Below are positions 9,766 through 18,931 of a stretch of DNA of 64,000 nucleotides, one piece after another. A model generated the notes under the pieces. That model worked only from the letters and a program-made list of their open reading frames with translations, made no database searches and was not told the DNA's origin. How positions within the stretch are numbered: the stretch's first letter is position 1; the number at the start of each line of letters is the position of its first letter. The position numbers and the translations under genes are program-made. The DNA comes from Photobacterium sp. CCB-ST2H9 (lineage in GTDB: Bacteria; Pseudomonadota; Gammaproteobacteria; Enterobacterales; Vibrionaceae), in contig NZ_CP100425.1 in the NCBI RefSeq assembly GCF_023151555.2, forward strand, positions 1,426,001 to 1,490,000. The letters run 5' to 3'.

Positions 9766-10062
9766 ATGGATATGTTGTTGATTCTACCGTCAATGATGCT
9801 GATTTTGGGGCAACTGGCACTGACATTTCTGGTGATTGGTGTGGTGATGCTGTTTGTCAGTTATTATCCTTGGTTTCAAAAGTTTTTTCGTTTAGATGGT
9901 GCGAAACCTTATTTGCATCTGATCTTATGGGGGAGCTTGTTTCTGGCTGCAATATCCCATATGTTTCCCGATTTTAAAGTTTATTTCATCACGATTTGGG
10001 CTGCCATGTATGTCTTGATGAGTGCCAGATATTCTGAGAGATGGAAGAAGGGCCATCATTGA
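9766..10062 (+). CDS. Small membrane protein, orphan cassette
   Basis: A protein of about 98 residues if translation starts at the ATG at 9766. AAAGAAG (9751-9757) is spaced 8 bases from it; the in-frame GTG at 9733 and ATG at 9760 are less well placed. Three hydrophobic segments are visible (about residues 2-30, 42-60 and 68-85), ending in a basic tail. No family is recognised. The last codons form the left arm of the hairpin at 10050. The gene closes the row of small genes behind the RHS gene and could be an orphan immunity gene, but only position argues for that. Confidence 0.65.
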   Translation: MDMLLILPSMMLILGQLALTFLVIGVVMLFVSYYPWFQKFFRLDGAKPYLHLILWGSLFLAAISHMFPDFKVYFITIWAAMYVLMSARYSERWKKGHH

Positions 10063-10068
10063 TGGCCC
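10050..10068 (+). terminator. Perfect hairpin overlapping a gene end
   Basis: GGGCCATCA and TGATGGCCC pair perfectly around one base. The left arm includes the last codons and stop of the gene at 9766. The following T-tract is weak (TGGTTTTGG). Confidence 0.6.
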
Positions 10069-10108
10069 TGGTTTTGGATGACTCTAATTTTTTATCGTTA
10101 TGATGACA

Positions 10109-10549
10109 TTACTCTACGACTTCTACTTCGTCAGGAACCAGGTTGGCGGCTTTAACTCCGGCGATGGCGCAGAACTCATCGAGTTCTGATAAATCGCCGC
10201 TGATACCGACAGCACCGAGCAGGCACTTGTCGCTTCCGCGAATGAGGACTCCGCCGGGGACGGGCAGCAGGTTGCCTTCCGCAAGGACATTCACAGCCGA
10301 CATGAATGCCGGACGTTGCTGGGCATCAATCGCCAGCTTGCGCGAAGAACAACCGAGTGCCAGGGCGCCCCAGGCTTTGGCTATCGCAATTTCAGGACGT
10401 AACATGCTGGAGCCGTCCTGGCGTTGCAGGGAAATCAGTTTACCGCCACTGTCGAGTACCGCGACGGTCAGGGGTGCAGCACCTTTGGTCAGGGCAGTGC
10501 TGAACGCGCCCTTGGTAATTACCAGTGCATCTTCCAATGTTAAGCTCAT
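10109..10549 (-). CDS. GlcG/HbpS-family (DUF336) protein
   Basis: A 146-residue protein of the GlcG/HbpS family. Features seen are TVAVLDSGGKLISLQRQDG, the IAKAWGAL helix and the PGGVLIRG and GAVGISG strands typical of this fold. The ATG at 10549 is chosen because GGAGGG lies 6 bases upstream; an in-frame TTG 18 bases earlier is inferior. GlcG-like proteins often sit in glycolate and glyoxylate operons, but their biochemical role is not settled; some relatives bind haem. Here the gene lies 188 bases downstream of malate synthase on the same strand, so it is probably part of that transcription unit and of the glyoxylate regulon. Confidence 0.88.
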   Translation of the reverse strand: MSLTLEDALVITKGAFSTALTKGAAPLTVAVLDSGGKLISLQRQDGSSMLRPEIAIAKAWGALALGCSSRKLAIDAQQRPAFMSAVNVLAEGNLLPVPGGVLIRGSDKCLLGAVGISGDLSELDEFCAIAGVKAANLVPDEVEVVE

Positions 10550-10737
10550 AGTGATCCCTCCGATCAAGAATTAACTGACAAAACAATTCTTTTTGATTCA
10601 AACGGCAGTCCGCAGGAACTGCCGGGTATTCTGTTCTCTGTGCCACCAATCCATGCTCGGTGAGCGGTTTGACTCCGGAACTTTCTGGTTCCGGTGTCAT
10701 CTGCTTACCGCCTCGGGATGTTTCCCTGAGCAGATCC

Positions 10738-12357
10738 TTAACCCACCAGCAGCGGATAGCTCGGCAGGGTCAGGAAAGGTGCAAATTCGTCTGATGTCGA
10801 CAGCACATCAAACAGTTGTGCCGCATCATCAAAACGTCGGTTCTGACTATTGTTGTCCAGCTCAAACTTCAGGCTGTCGACTTCCTGTTGCAGCCATTGG
10901 CGGAATAATTCCGAGGTGAACAGCTGACCGTCATCCAGCGTGACGCCATGGTGAATCCACTGCCAGATATTGGCGCGAGAGATTTCCGCTGTGGCTGCAT
11001 CTTCCATCAGGCCGTGAATCGGCACACATCCCAGACCCCGGATCCAGGCTTCGATATACAGCAGCGCAATCCGGATGTTTTTCCGCACTCCGGCTTCATT
11101 GCGGTGACCTTCACAAGGGGCCAGCAGATCGTCGGCGGTGATGTCATTGGCGGCAGGCGGCAGATAATCCAGCTGATTTGGTTTTCCGCCAAGGCGCTGG
11201 TTGAAAACCGTCATGGCGGTATCGACCAGACCGGGGTGGGCGACCCAGGTACCGTCATGGCCGTTTGAGGATTCACGTTCTTTATCCTCAATCACTTTCT
11301 CGAGAACCTGTTTCATTTCTTCCGGATCTTTGCTCGGAATAAAGGCAGACATGCCGCCCATGGCCAGTGCACCGCGCTGGTGACAGGTGGCGATCAGCAG
11401 CTGGCTGTAAGCTGTCAGGAATGGCTGGGCCATGGTCACATCGTGGCGGTCCGGCAGGATACGGTCTTTGTGTTGCTTCAGCGTTTTGATGTAGCTGAAG
11501 ATGTAATCCCAGCGGCCACAGTTCATCGCAACAATGTAGTCGCGCATGGCATAAAGAATTTCGTCCATTTCGAAAACGGCCGGCAGGGTTTCAATCAGTA
11601 CCGTCGCTTTAATCGTGCCGGTTTCTGCACCGAAATAGTTTTCGGTGAAACGGAATACATCGGCCCACCAGGCACCTTCTTCCATGGATTCCAGTTTTGG
11701 CAGGTAATAGTAAACACCCAGCCCTTTTGCTGCGCGGGACTGGTAGTTATGAAAGAAGTACAGGCCGAAGTCCATCAGGCAGCCCGAAATGGCTTTTCCC
11801 TGAAACTGAATATGCTGTTCCGGCAAGTGTAGTCCGCGAGGGCGGGCAATCAGCAGAGACGGATGGTCATTCAGGACATATTCTTTCTGACGGCTGTCGT
11901 CGAAATAACGCATTTCGCCGAGGTTCGCATCACGCAGGTTGATCTGGCCTTGCACCATGTTGTCCCAGCTTGGGGCAGTGGCATCCTCGAAACAACACAT
12001 AAAGACTTTTGCACCGGAATTCAGCGCATTGATCACCATTTTACGATCTACCGGGCCGGTAATTTCTACCCGACGATCCTGAAGAGGCTCAGGAATGCCA
12101 GCAATTTTCCAGCTTTTATCATTTCGGATATCAGCCGTGTCTGCACGAAACCCCGGCAGCTTGCCCTGGTCGAATTCTTGCTGCCGGACTTCACGGCGCG
12201 CCAGCAGCGAATCCAGACGGCCAGAGAACTGGCTGACCAGTGCTGTCAGGAAAGCCATGGCATCATCGCTCAGAATCGCCTGATATTCGGGTGACAGTGA
12301 ATCAACGGCGAGCTGTAGGGATTCGGCTTGTGCCTCTTGATGTTGTTGGGTATCCAA
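10738..12357 (-). CDS. aceB: Malate synthase A
   Basis: A 539-residue protein of full length for malate synthase A. It condenses glyoxylate with acetyl-CoA to give malate in the cytoplasm. Family segments are clear: GIPEPLQDRRVEITGP, MCCFEDATAP, the conserved GPVDRKM region, NCGRWDYIFSYIK, GTWVAHPGL and a C-terminal helical domain. The only plausible start is a TTG at 12357, preceded by AAGGAG at proper spacing. No isocitrate lyase gene accompanies it. Instead it diverges from gcl, which suggests it serves glyoxylate made from C2 compounds or purines rather than only the acetate shunt. A TGTATACA palindrome lies 34 bases before the start codon. Confidence 0.96.
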   Translation of the reverse strand: MDTQQHQEAQAESLQLAVDSLSPEYQAILSDDAMAFLTALVSQFSGRLDSLLARREVRQQEFDQGKLPGFRADTADIRNDKSWKIAGIPEPLQDRRVEITGPVDRKMVINALNSGAKVFMCCFEDATAPSWDNMVQGQINLRDANLGEMRYFDDSRQKEYVLNDHPSLLIARPRGLHLPEQHIQFQGKAISGCLMDFGLYFFHNYQSRAAKGLGVYYYLPKLESMEEGAWWADVFRFTENYFGAETGTIKATVLIETLPAVFEMDEILYAMRDYIVAMNCGRWDYIFSYIKTLKQHKDRILPDRHDVTMAQPFLTAYSQLLIATCHQRGALAMGGMSAFIPSKDPEEMKQVLEKVIEDKERESSNGHDGTWVAHPGLVDTAMTVFNQRLGGKPNQLDYLPPAANDITADDLLAPCEGHRNEAGVRKNIRIALLYIEAWIRGLGCVPIHGLMEDAATAEISRANIWQWIHHGVTLDDGQLFTSELFRQWLQQEVDSLKFELDNNSQNRRFDDAAQLFDVLSTSDEFAPFLTLPSYPLLVG

Positions 12358-12390
12358 TTGCGTCTCCTTAGAACAAACGGTCTATCGTTT

Positions 12391-12398
12391 TGTATACA
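12391..12398. promoter_or_regulatory. Putative GntR operator in the aceB promoter
   Basis: TGTATACA palindrome between aceB and gcl, close to aceB. Its core is identical to that of the sites before gcl and in the gap upstream of the GntR gene. Confidence 0.55.
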
Positions 12399-12591
12399 TC
12401 TTATAATTTTCCTATTATCTATACCCCATGAGCCCTCACGAGGTAAAGTGGTTTTTATCACTATGTAAACCTGATGTTGTTTTTCTGTGTCTTTGTTTTT
12501 GTTGATAACCTGATGTTTTCAAAAGAATAACTGACCTTGTTGTCTGTTAACTTTGTTTTAAATCGTGAAAGTCCCCTTGCGAAGATCATTT

Positions 12592-12610
12592 TTGTATGTC
12601 TAGAATACAA
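12592..12610. promoter_or_regulatory. Wide palindrome in the gcl promoter
   Basis: TTGTAT and ATACAA half-sites separated by 7 bases. They use the same half-site as the compact operator 12 bases downstream, so this may be a second, relaxed binding site for the same regulator or an overlap with promoter elements. Confidence 0.4.
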
Positions 12611-12621
12611 TCATACACAAC

Positions 12622-12633
12622 ATTGTATACAAT
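12622..12633. promoter_or_regulatory. Putative GntR operator before gcl
   Basis: Perfect 12-base palindrome ATTGTATACAAT, ending 15 bases before the gcl ATG and just upstream of its ribosome-binding site (GGAGG). A repressor bound here would block transcription or early elongation of the gcl operon. Confidence 0.65.
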
Positions 12634-12648
12634 TATGCAGGAGGCACT

Positions 12649-14424
12649 ATGGCGAAGATGAAGGCAATTGAAGCCGCCGTTGAAGTATTGAAAAAAGAAG
12701 GGGTTATTCAGGCATTTGGTGTACCGGGTGCAGCAATTAACCCAATGTATGCTGCACTGAAAAAGCTGGGTGGCATTGATCATGTTCTGGCTCGCCATGT
12801 AGAAGGTGCTTCTCATATGGCGGAAGGTTACACCCGAACCAATACAGGAAATATTGGTGTTTGTATCGGTACTTCCGGTCCTGCGGGAACCGATATGATC
12901 ACAGGATTGTATTCGGCTTCGGCAGATTCCATTCCAATCTTATGTATCACAGGTCAGGCACCACGTGCCCGTCTGCACAAAGAAGACTTCCAGGCCGTTG
13001 ATATCGAAAGTATTGCGAAGCCAGTGACCAAATGGGCGACGACAGTTCTGGAACCTGCTCAGGTGCCACGTGCCTTCCAGCATGCTTTCCACCTGATGCG
13101 CTCAGGTCGTCCGGGGCCGGTTCTGATCGATCTGCCGCTGGATGTTCAGCTGGCTGAGATTGAATTCGATATCGACAGTTATGAACCGCTGGAACCTTAC
13201 AAGCCAACGGCAAGCCGTGCCCAGGTTGAAAAAGCACTGTCGATGCTGAATGAAGCCGAGAAGCCACTGATTGTTTCCGGTGGCGGCGTGATTAACGCGG
13301 GTGCAGCCGATCTGTTACAACAGTTCGCTGAAATTACAGGTGTTCCAGTCATTCCGACCCTGATGGGCTGGGGTTCCATTCCGGATAACCATGAGCTGAT
13401 GGCAGGTATGGTTGGTCTGCAGACTGCGCATCGCTACGGTAATGCGAGTATGCTGGCTTCTGATTTTGTCTTCGGGATTGGTAACCGCTGGGCGAACCGT
13501 CATACCGGTTCGGTGGATGTTTATACGCAGGGCCGCAAGTTCGTTCACATCGATATCGAACCGACTCAGATTGGTCGTGTTTTTTGTCCGGATCTGGGGA
13601 TTGTTTCTGATGCCAAAGAAGCACTGGAACTCCTGGTTGACGTTGCCCGAGATATGAAGGCGCAGGGCAAGCTGGTTGACCGCAGTGCCTGGGTTGCTGA
13701 GTGCCAGGAACGCAAAGCAACGATGCTGCGTAAAACGCATTACACCGAAACACCGGTGAAGCCAATGCGTGTTTATGAAGAAATGAACAAAGTATTCGGC
13801 GAAGACACTTGCTATGTGAGCACCATCGGTTTGTCTCAGATTGCGGCAGCACAGTTCCTGCACGTTTACAAGCCGAATCACTGGATCAACTGTGGTCAGG
13901 CTGGCCCGCTGGGCTGGACCATTCCGGCTGCACTGGGTGTACGCGTGGCGGATCCGAACCGTCCGGTGGTTGCCCTGTCTGGTGACTACGACTTCCAGTT
14001 CATGATTGAAGAACTGGCGGCCGGTGCGCAGTTCAACCTGCCTTACATTCATGTTCTGGTGAACAACTCTTATCTGGGACTCATTCGTCAGGCACAGCGT
14101 CAGTTCGACATCGATTACTGTGTGCAGCTGGCGTTTGAAAACCAGAATGCCCCTGAACTGAATGGTTATGGTGTCGACCATGTTGCTGTGGTTGAAGGTC
14201 TGGGCTGTAAAGCGATTCGTGTCACGGATCCAGAGAACATTGCAGACGCCCTGCGTGAAGCTCAGGTGCTGATGAACAAGCACCAGGTTCCGGTTGTGGT
14301 TGAAGTGATTCTGGAACGTGTAACTAACATCGCCATGGGTGTCGAAATTGACGGCATCAATGAATTTGAAGCGCTGGCTGAAAGTCAGGACGATGCGCCA
14401 ACAGCCATCACCTTCAATCAATAA
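12649..14424 (+). CDS. gcl: Glyoxylate carboligase (tartronate-semialdehyde synthase)
   Basis: A 591-residue ThDP enzyme that joins two glyoxylates to tartronate semialdehyde and CO2. It follows the acetolactate-synthase fold: an N-terminal pyrimidine domain ([13 protein letters not shown]), a central FAD-type domain, and a C-terminal pyrophosphate domain with GDYDFQF and VNNSYLGL as the metal/ThDP motif. Val51 in [12 protein letters not shown] replaces the glutamate usual in ThDP enzymes, the hallmark of genuine Gcl. AGGAGG lies 7 bases before the ATG. It is first in an operon with hyi and glxR, and the palindrome just upstream suggests repression by the GntR protein encoded at 18156. Confidence 0.97.
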   Translation: MAKMKAIEAAVEVLKKEGVIQAFGVPGAAINPMYAALKKLGGIDHVLARHVEGASHMAEGYTRTNTGNIGVCIGTSGPAGTDMITGLYSASADSIPILCITGQAPRARLHKEDFQAVDIESIAKPVTKWATTVLEPAQVPRAFQHAFHLMRSGRPGPVLIDLPLDVQLAEIEFDIDSYEPLEPYKPTASRAQVEKALSMLNEAEKPLIVSGGGVINAGAADLLQQFAEITGVPVIPTLMGWGSIPDNHELMAGMVGLQTAHRYGNASMLASDFVFGIGNRWANRHTGSVDVYTQGRKFVHIDIEPTQIGRVFCPDLGIVSDAKEALELLVDVARDMKAQGKLVDRSAWVAECQERKATMLRKTHYTETPVKPMRVYEEMNKVFGEDTCYVSTIGLSQIAAAQFLHVYKPNHWINCGQAGPLGWTIPAALGVRVADPNRPVVALSGDYDFQFMIEELAAGAQFNLPYIHVLVNNSYLGLIRQAQRQFDIDYCVQLAFENQNAPELNGYGVDHVAVVEGLGCKAIRVTDPENIADALREAQVLMNKHQVPVVVEVILERVTNIAMGVEIDGINEFEALAESQDDAPTAITFNQ

Positions 14425-14453
14425 TCAGCCACGAACAGCAAAAGGAATGTGAC

Positions 14454-15236
14454 ATGCCGAAATTAGCAGCAAACCTGTCCATGCTTTTTACGGAAGTACC
14501 TTTCATGGACCGTTTTGAAGCCGCCGCGCAGGCGGGCTTCCGTGGGGTGGAATATCTGTTTCCGTACGCCTTCGAAGCCGATGCGATCAAAGCCAAACTG
14601 GATGCGTTTGGTCTGACTCAGGTGCTGTTCAATCTGCCTGCGGGTGATTGGGACGCCGGCGACCGTGGTATCGCGGTCGATCCCAAGCGCGTAGAAGAAT
14701 TCCGTGCCGGTGTGCCGGAAGCCATTCGCTATGCGAAAGCGCTGAATTGTACTCAGGTGAACTGTCTGGCAGGGATTGTCCCTGCTGGTGTCACCCCGGG
14801 TCAGGCTGAAGCGACTTTTGTCGATAATCTGCGCTTTGCCGCAGCGGAATTGAAAAAAGCGGGCATCAATCTGGTCATTGAAGCAATCAACACCCGTGAT
14901 ATTCCGGGCTTTTTCCTGAACACCACCCGTCAGGGGCTGGACATCATTGAGAAAGTCGGCAGTGATAACCTGGATTTGCAATACGACATTTACCACATGC
15001 AAATCATGGAAGGGGATCTGGCAACAACGCTGAGCCGTGAGCTGGGACAAATCCGCCACGTCCAGCTGGCCGATAACCCTGGCCGCCATGAACCGGGCAC
15101 AGGTGAAATTAACTATACCTTCATGTTTAAGCACCTGGACGAAATTGGCTACGAAGGCTGGGTTGGCTGCGAGTACAAACCGCAGACTACCACGGAAGAA
15201 GGCCTGGGCTGGCTGAAAGCATTCAATCAAATCTAA
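14454..15236 (+). CDS. hyi: Hydroxypyruvate isomerase
   Basis: A 260-residue TIM-barrel protein of the xylose-isomerase-like family. It interconverts hydroxypyruvate and tartronate semialdehyde. Typical segments are MPKLAANLSMLFTEVPF, FNLPAGDWDAGDRG, EAINTRDIPGFFL, YDIYHMQIMEGDL and VQLADNPGRHEPGTGEINY, with the acidic and His residues that bind metal. It follows gcl by 29 bases (AAAGGAA before the ATG) and precedes glxR by 10, so all three are one operon. Confidence 0.96.
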   Translation: MPKLAANLSMLFTEVPFMDRFEAAAQAGFRGVEYLFPYAFEADAIKAKLDAFGLTQVLFNLPAGDWDAGDRGIAVDPKRVEEFRAGVPEAIRYAKALNCTQVNCLAGIVPAGVTPGQAEATFVDNLRFAAAELKKAGINLVIEAINTRDIPGFFLNTTRQGLDIIEKVGSDNLDLQYDIYHMQIMEGDLATTLSRELGQIRHVQLADNPGRHEPGTGEINYTFMFKHLDEIGYEGWVGCEYKPQTTTEEGLGWLKAFNQI

Positions 15237-15246
15237 GGAGAGGATC

Positions 15247-16134
15247 ATGACGACTATCGCATTCATCGGCACAGGTATCATGGGTAAACCGATGGCCGAA
15301 AACCTGCAAAAAGCAGGGCATCAACTGGTGTTTTCTGATCATTACAACGAAGCACCGGCAGATCTGGTCGCGAATGGCGCTCAGGTGGTGCATTCACCCA
15401 AAGCAGCGACAGAATTAGCGGATTACATCATCCTGATGGTGCCGAATACGCCGCAGGTCGAAGAAGTGCTGTTCGCAGAAAACGGTGTTGCTGCAGCCCT
15501 GGACGCCAGCAAAACTGTGATTGATATGAGTTCAATCTCGCCAATTGAAACAAAAACCTTCGCTGCCAAAGTCAAAGAAACCGGTGCGGAATATCTGGAT
15601 GCACCTGTCTCGGGTGGTGAAGTGGGCGCAATCAACGCAACGCTGACTATCATGGTAGGCGGAAGTGAAGAAGCCTTTGCTCAGGCAAAACCGCTGTTCG
15701 ATGTGATGGGTCAGAACATCAATCTGGTGGGGGATAACGGTGCAGGTCAGGTCTGTAAAGTGGCGAACCAGATCATTGTTGCGCTGAACATTGAAGCGGT
15801 TGCTGAAGCACTGGTCTTTGCCTCGAAAGCCGGTGCTGATCCGGCCCGTGTCCGTGAAGCGCTGTTGGGTGGTTTTGCAAACTCAAAAGTGCTGGAAGTT
15901 CACGGTGAACGTATGGTGAAAGGAACTTTTGAACCAGGTTTCCGTATTCAGCTGCATCAGAAAGACCTGAAACTGGCACTGACTGGTGCTGAAGCACTGG
16001 GTGTGTCACTGCCGAATACCCGTTCTGCACAGAACCTGTTTGACGCCTGTGTCCAGCTGGGCGGTGAAGGCTGGGATCACTCGGCAATGATCCGTGCCAT
16101 TGAAGAACTGGCGAATCACAGTATCCGTCAGTAA
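15247..16134 (+). CDS. glxR: 2-hydroxy-3-oxopropionate (tartronate semialdehyde) reductase
   Basis: A 295-residue beta-hydroxyacid dehydrogenase that reduces tartronate semialdehyde to D-glycerate with NAD(P)H. The N-terminus has the Rossmann motif GTGIMGKPMAENL. The substrate motif DAPVSGGEVGA and the catalytic lysine in GAGQVCKVANQI are present. AAGGAGAGG precedes the ATG. It is the third gene of the gcl operon. A gap of about 266 bases with hairpin-forming sequence, including CACATAAC/GTTATGTG arms near 16209-16242, separates it from the glycerate kinase gene. Confidence 0.96.
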   Translation: MTTIAFIGTGIMGKPMAENLQKAGHQLVFSDHYNEAPADLVANGAQVVHSPKAATELADYIILMVPNTPQVEEVLFAENGVAAALDASKTVIDMSSISPIETKTFAAKVKETGAEYLDAPVSGGEVGAINATLTIMVGGSEEAFAQAKPLFDVMGQNINLVGDNGAGQVCKVANQIIVALNIEAVAEALVFASKAGADPARVREALLGGFANSKVLEVHGERMVKGTFEPGFRIQLHQKDLKLALTGAEALGVSLPNTRSAQNLFDACVQLGGEGWDHSAMIRAIEELANHSIRQ

Positions 16135-16400
16135 TTTGCTGAATGACGGCACTTGGGTGACCGTCCCGGGGCGCAGCGACGGCTGTGGCTGCGTTCCGAA
16201 CTTTTTGTCACATAACAGTTTTTGAGTCTCCTTTGGTTATGTGGTCCCGAAACCGCGGGTTGGATAAAAAGGAGTCGGCTGCTTGTCAGAGGTGGCTCGG
16301 CCGGCTCCGACCAGTTCCGAAAAAATGTGGGTGACAGTGACGGTTTCGGGTTTTTTCCCCTGGTGATCATACCGGGAGCAACTATGACGTGGAGCAAAAC

Positions 16401-17675
16401 ATGCACATGGAAACGCATGCATTTCTGACTGCACTGTTTAATCGTGCAGTAAAACAGGCCCTCCCCGGTGAGACCTTAAAGCAATTTCTGCCAGAAGATA
16501 AAACAGGCAAGGCCGTGGTGATTGGTGCCGGGAAGGCAGCAGCCTCAATGGCCAGAGCACTGGAAAGTGTCTGGGAAGGTGAGCTGGAAGGTTTGGTCGT
16601 GACCCGTTACGGGCATACAACTGAATGTCAGCAAATTGAAGTCATCGAAGCGGCGCATCCGGTGCCGGACGATGCCGGGCGTGAAGTTGCAGAGCGGATC
16701 TTAAGTCTCGTTGAAGGACTGGATGAGAACGATCTGGTGATTTGTCTGCTGTCTGGTGGTGGCTCAGCCTTATTAAGCTTGCCTGCTCCCGGCATCACGT
16801 TCTCGCAGAAGCAGCAGATTAATAAAGCGCTGCTGAAATCAGGGGCTGCCATTGATGAGATGAATTGTGTTCGTAAACACCTGTCGGCTATTAAAGGCGG
16901 ACGTCTGGCAAAAGCGGTCGCACCCGCCAGGTTGATCACGCTGGCTATCTCAGATGTGCCGGGTGACGAAGCGACTGTGATTGCATCAGGTCCGACGGTA
17001 GCTGACCCAACCACAAGTAAAGATGCGCTCGAAATTCTGAGCCGTTATCAGGTCAGTGTGCCCGATAGTGTGACCGACTGGCTGCACAGCCCGGAATCTG
17101 AAACGGTTAAACCGGGAGACGTCTGCCTGGCCCGTGCTTCTTTTGCGCTGATTGCCAGCCCGCAGCTGTCGCTGGAAGCGGCAGCCGATGAGGCGGGTCA
17201 CTGGGGAATACCGGCACATATTCTGAGTGACTGCATTGAGGGTGAATCTCGTGACGTGGCGAAAGTACACGCGGCACTGGCAAAGCAAATTGCCGAGCGT
17301 GAACAGCCGTTCAGCGCGCCCTGTGTGCTGCTGTCGGGCGGGGAAACCACGGTGACTGTTCGCGGGGAAGGCCGGGGAGGGCGAAACAGTGAGTTCCTGC
17401 TCAGCCTGTATCATGAGTTGCAGGGGCATCCGCAAATTTATGCGCTGGCGGCTGATACCGACGGAATTGATGGTGTGGAAGACAATGCCGGTGCGGTGTT
17501 AAATCCTCAAAGTTACCATCAGGGACAAGCATTAGAGCTCAATAGTCAGGATTATCTGGATAACAATGATGGATACACTTTCTTTAAACAATTGGATTCA
17601 TTGTTAACTACAGGTCCCACATTAACGAATGTGAATGATTTTCGCGCCATCCTGATTCTTCCGAAGGAAGAATAA
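16401..17675 (+). CDS. Glycerate kinase (MOFRL family)
   Basis: A 424-residue protein of the TtuD/GlyK class-II glycerate kinase family. It phosphorylates D-glycerate with ATP, completing entry of glyoxylate carbon into glycolysis. Seen are AVVIGAGKAAASMARALE, the Gly-rich LLSGGGSALLSLP, ISDVPGD, and the C-terminal MOFRL segment LSGGETTVTVRGEGRGGRN and DTDGIDG. The ATG at 16401 is chosen because GGAG sits 6 bases upstream; a GTG at 16389 is in frame but has no such site. It is likely read with gcl-hyi-glxR, although the long gap could hold its own promoter. A strong terminator follows. Confidence 0.93.
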   Translation: MHMETHAFLTALFNRAVKQALPGETLKQFLPEDKTGKAVVIGAGKAAASMARALESVWEGELEGLVVTRYGHTTECQQIEVIEAAHPVPDDAGREVAERILSLVEGLDENDLVICLLSGGGSALLSLPAPGITFSQKQQINKALLKSGAAIDEMNCVRKHLSAIKGGRLAKAVAPARLITLAISDVPGDEATVIASGPTVADPTTSKDALEILSRYQVSVPDSVTDWLHSPESETVKPGDVCLARASFALIASPQLSLEAAADEAGHWGIPAHILSDCIEGESRDVAKVHAALAKQIAEREQPFSAPCVLLSGGETTVTVRGEGRGGRNSEFLLSLYHELQGHPQIYALAADTDGIDGVEDNAGAVLNPQSYHQGQALELNSQDYLDNNDGYTFFKQLDSLLTTGPTLTNVNDFRAILILPKEE

Positions 17676-17760
17676 AGTAAGAAATTGACTCCTTGAGTTC
17701 AGTTGTAAGAGGCAACGGTAGGCACAGTTTTCTTTGTCCTTGGAGACTGTGTGCCCTTTG

Positions 17761-17792
17761 GGAATAGTGTCAGCGGCACTATTCCTTTTTTT
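17761..17792 (+). terminator. Strong intrinsic terminator of the gcl operon
   Basis: GGAATAGTG and CACTATTCC form a 9-bp perfect stem with a 7-base loop followed by seven T. A second GGCACAG/CTGTGTGCC stem precedes it near 17720-17755. Confidence 0.9.
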
Positions 17793-17914
17793 ATGTCTGA
17801 AATTGGCTGTCTACCTTCTGGACTCCTCTGCACTTCAGATCGCAATATCAGTCAGTACGAACTTTTGATATTGGCATGAAAAAACTTAACGATTGCTAAA
17901 ATCATATTGGGATA

Positions 17915-17922
17915 TGTATACA
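17915..17922. promoter_or_regulatory. Putative GntR operator
   Basis: TGTATACA within GATATGTATACAATATTG, with the same core as the gcl and aceB sites. No annotated gene begins directly behind it. Confidence 0.45.
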
Positions 17923-18110
17923 ATATTGGATGTTTTCTCTGTGTGGTTTTATAGCGGACAAACCGTCCGAAGAAAGTCTGATTGCAGGAAAAGAGTATCC
18001 AGAACAGGGACAAGCAGGTAGGTGGGAGCGTGCAGCAGCGACTTTATACAATACCGAACTGAACGAGAAGGCTGCATGCCCCACTGAAGAAAGTATAAGG
18101 CATGCATTTA

Positions 18111-18120
18111 TTGTATACAA
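18111..18120. promoter_or_regulatory. Putative GntR operator
   Basis: Perfect palindrome TTGTATACAA, in a slightly longer ATTGTATACAATAT context, 36 bases beyond the 3' end of the GntR gene. It is the second of two sites in this gap. Confidence 0.5.
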
Positions 18121-18155
18121 TATTGTTTTGTAAATTAATTTGTATTGTTCTCAAT

Positions 18156-18896
18156 TTATCGTCGTTTCAATACGACATCAGAAAACACGGCGTGTAAGTC
18201 ACTGCTGATCGCTTCATCATCCAGAGCCAGTTTCGCGTTGATATGACCCAGGTGGTTACGCATCAGTGCGACAGCCTTTTCTTTTTCACCAGCCTCAATG
18301 GCATCCAGCAGCTGATTATGTTCATCAAATGAACACTGACCACGGTTTCCGACTTCATAAAGCGCGATGATTAATGATGTCTGTGAAACGATGCTGCGCT
18401 GGAAAGAAAGCAGAGGCGGGTTGTTCGCCATCGTGGCAAGCTGGATATGGAATTCACCGGACAAACGAATACCACGGCCGACATCACCCTGATCAAAAGC
18501 AGCATGCTCTTCTTCGACCAGTTTACGCAGGGTTGCGACTTGTTCACTGGTGGCGTGTTCAACTGCAAGTTCAGTGATGGCCAGTTCCAGCACTTCACGT
18601 GCTTTCAGAACTTGTCTGGCTTCTTCTACATTCGGTGCTGCGACCACCGCACCACGGTTCGGGCGAATTTTGACAATTTGCTCGACTGAAAGGCGCAGCA
18701 ATGCACGGCGAATAATGGTCCGGCTGACACCAAAGATCTCACCCAGAGCTTCTTCATTGAGTTTTGTGTTCGGTGGCAGACGCTGTTCCAGAATGGCGTC
18801 AAAAATGTGGCCATAAACAATATCGTCCTGAGTTTGTGCCATATTCTCAGGAAGGGACTTCTTTAGCGTCGACTTCTTTTTCACTGGCGTGGTCAC
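18156..18896 (-). CDS. GntR/FCD-family transcriptional regulator of the glyoxylate genes
   Basis: A 246-residue regulator. Residues about 25-90 form the GntR winged helix-turn-helix (LNEEALGEIFGVSRTIIRRA, then IRPNRGAVVA). Residues about 95-225 are an FCD ligand-binding domain with the usual His/Asp/Glu metal positions (EFHIQLATMANN, DEHNQLLDAIEAG). Translation starts at a GTG with AGGAGA 6 bases before it. ATTGTATGCAAT lies about 36 bases upstream of the start, which suggests autoregulation. By position and shared palindromes it probably represses gcl and aceB and responds to glyoxylate or a related compound. The ligand is inferred. Confidence 0.92.
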   Translation of the reverse strand: MTTPVKKKSTLKKSLPENMAQTQDDIVYGHIFDAILEQRLPPNTKLNEEALGEIFGVSRTIIRRALLRLSVEQIVKIRPNRGAVVAAPNVEEARQVLKAREVLELAITELAVEHATSEQVATLRKLVEEEHAAFDQGDVGRGIRLSGEFHIQLATMANNPPLLSFQRSIVSQTSLIIALYEVGNRGQCSFDEHNQLLDAIEAGEKEKAVALMRNHLGHINAKLALDDEAISSDLHAVFSDVVLKRR

Positions 18897-18931
18897 TACT
18901 TCTCTCCTAAAGCTTCTCCAGCTGCTTCGTT

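Larger units (their letters stand above)
17793..18155. other. Gene-less stretch flanked by two operator copies
   Basis: This gap lies downstream of the converging gcl operon and GntR gene. It carries TGTATACA at 17915-17922 and TTGTATACAA at 18111-18120, about 196 bases apart. The short frame between them (17930-18133) has no ribosome-binding site or recognisable protein. GCATGCC (18073) and GGCATGC (18099) could form a hairpin. It may be a small regulated transcript or a looping site, or debris of a lost gene. Confidence 0.5.

Noticed and set aside
17930..18133. 67-codon frame between two operators
   Set aside because: No ribosome-binding site, no protein-like pattern, and its end runs through an operator palindrome. 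Treated as non-coding.
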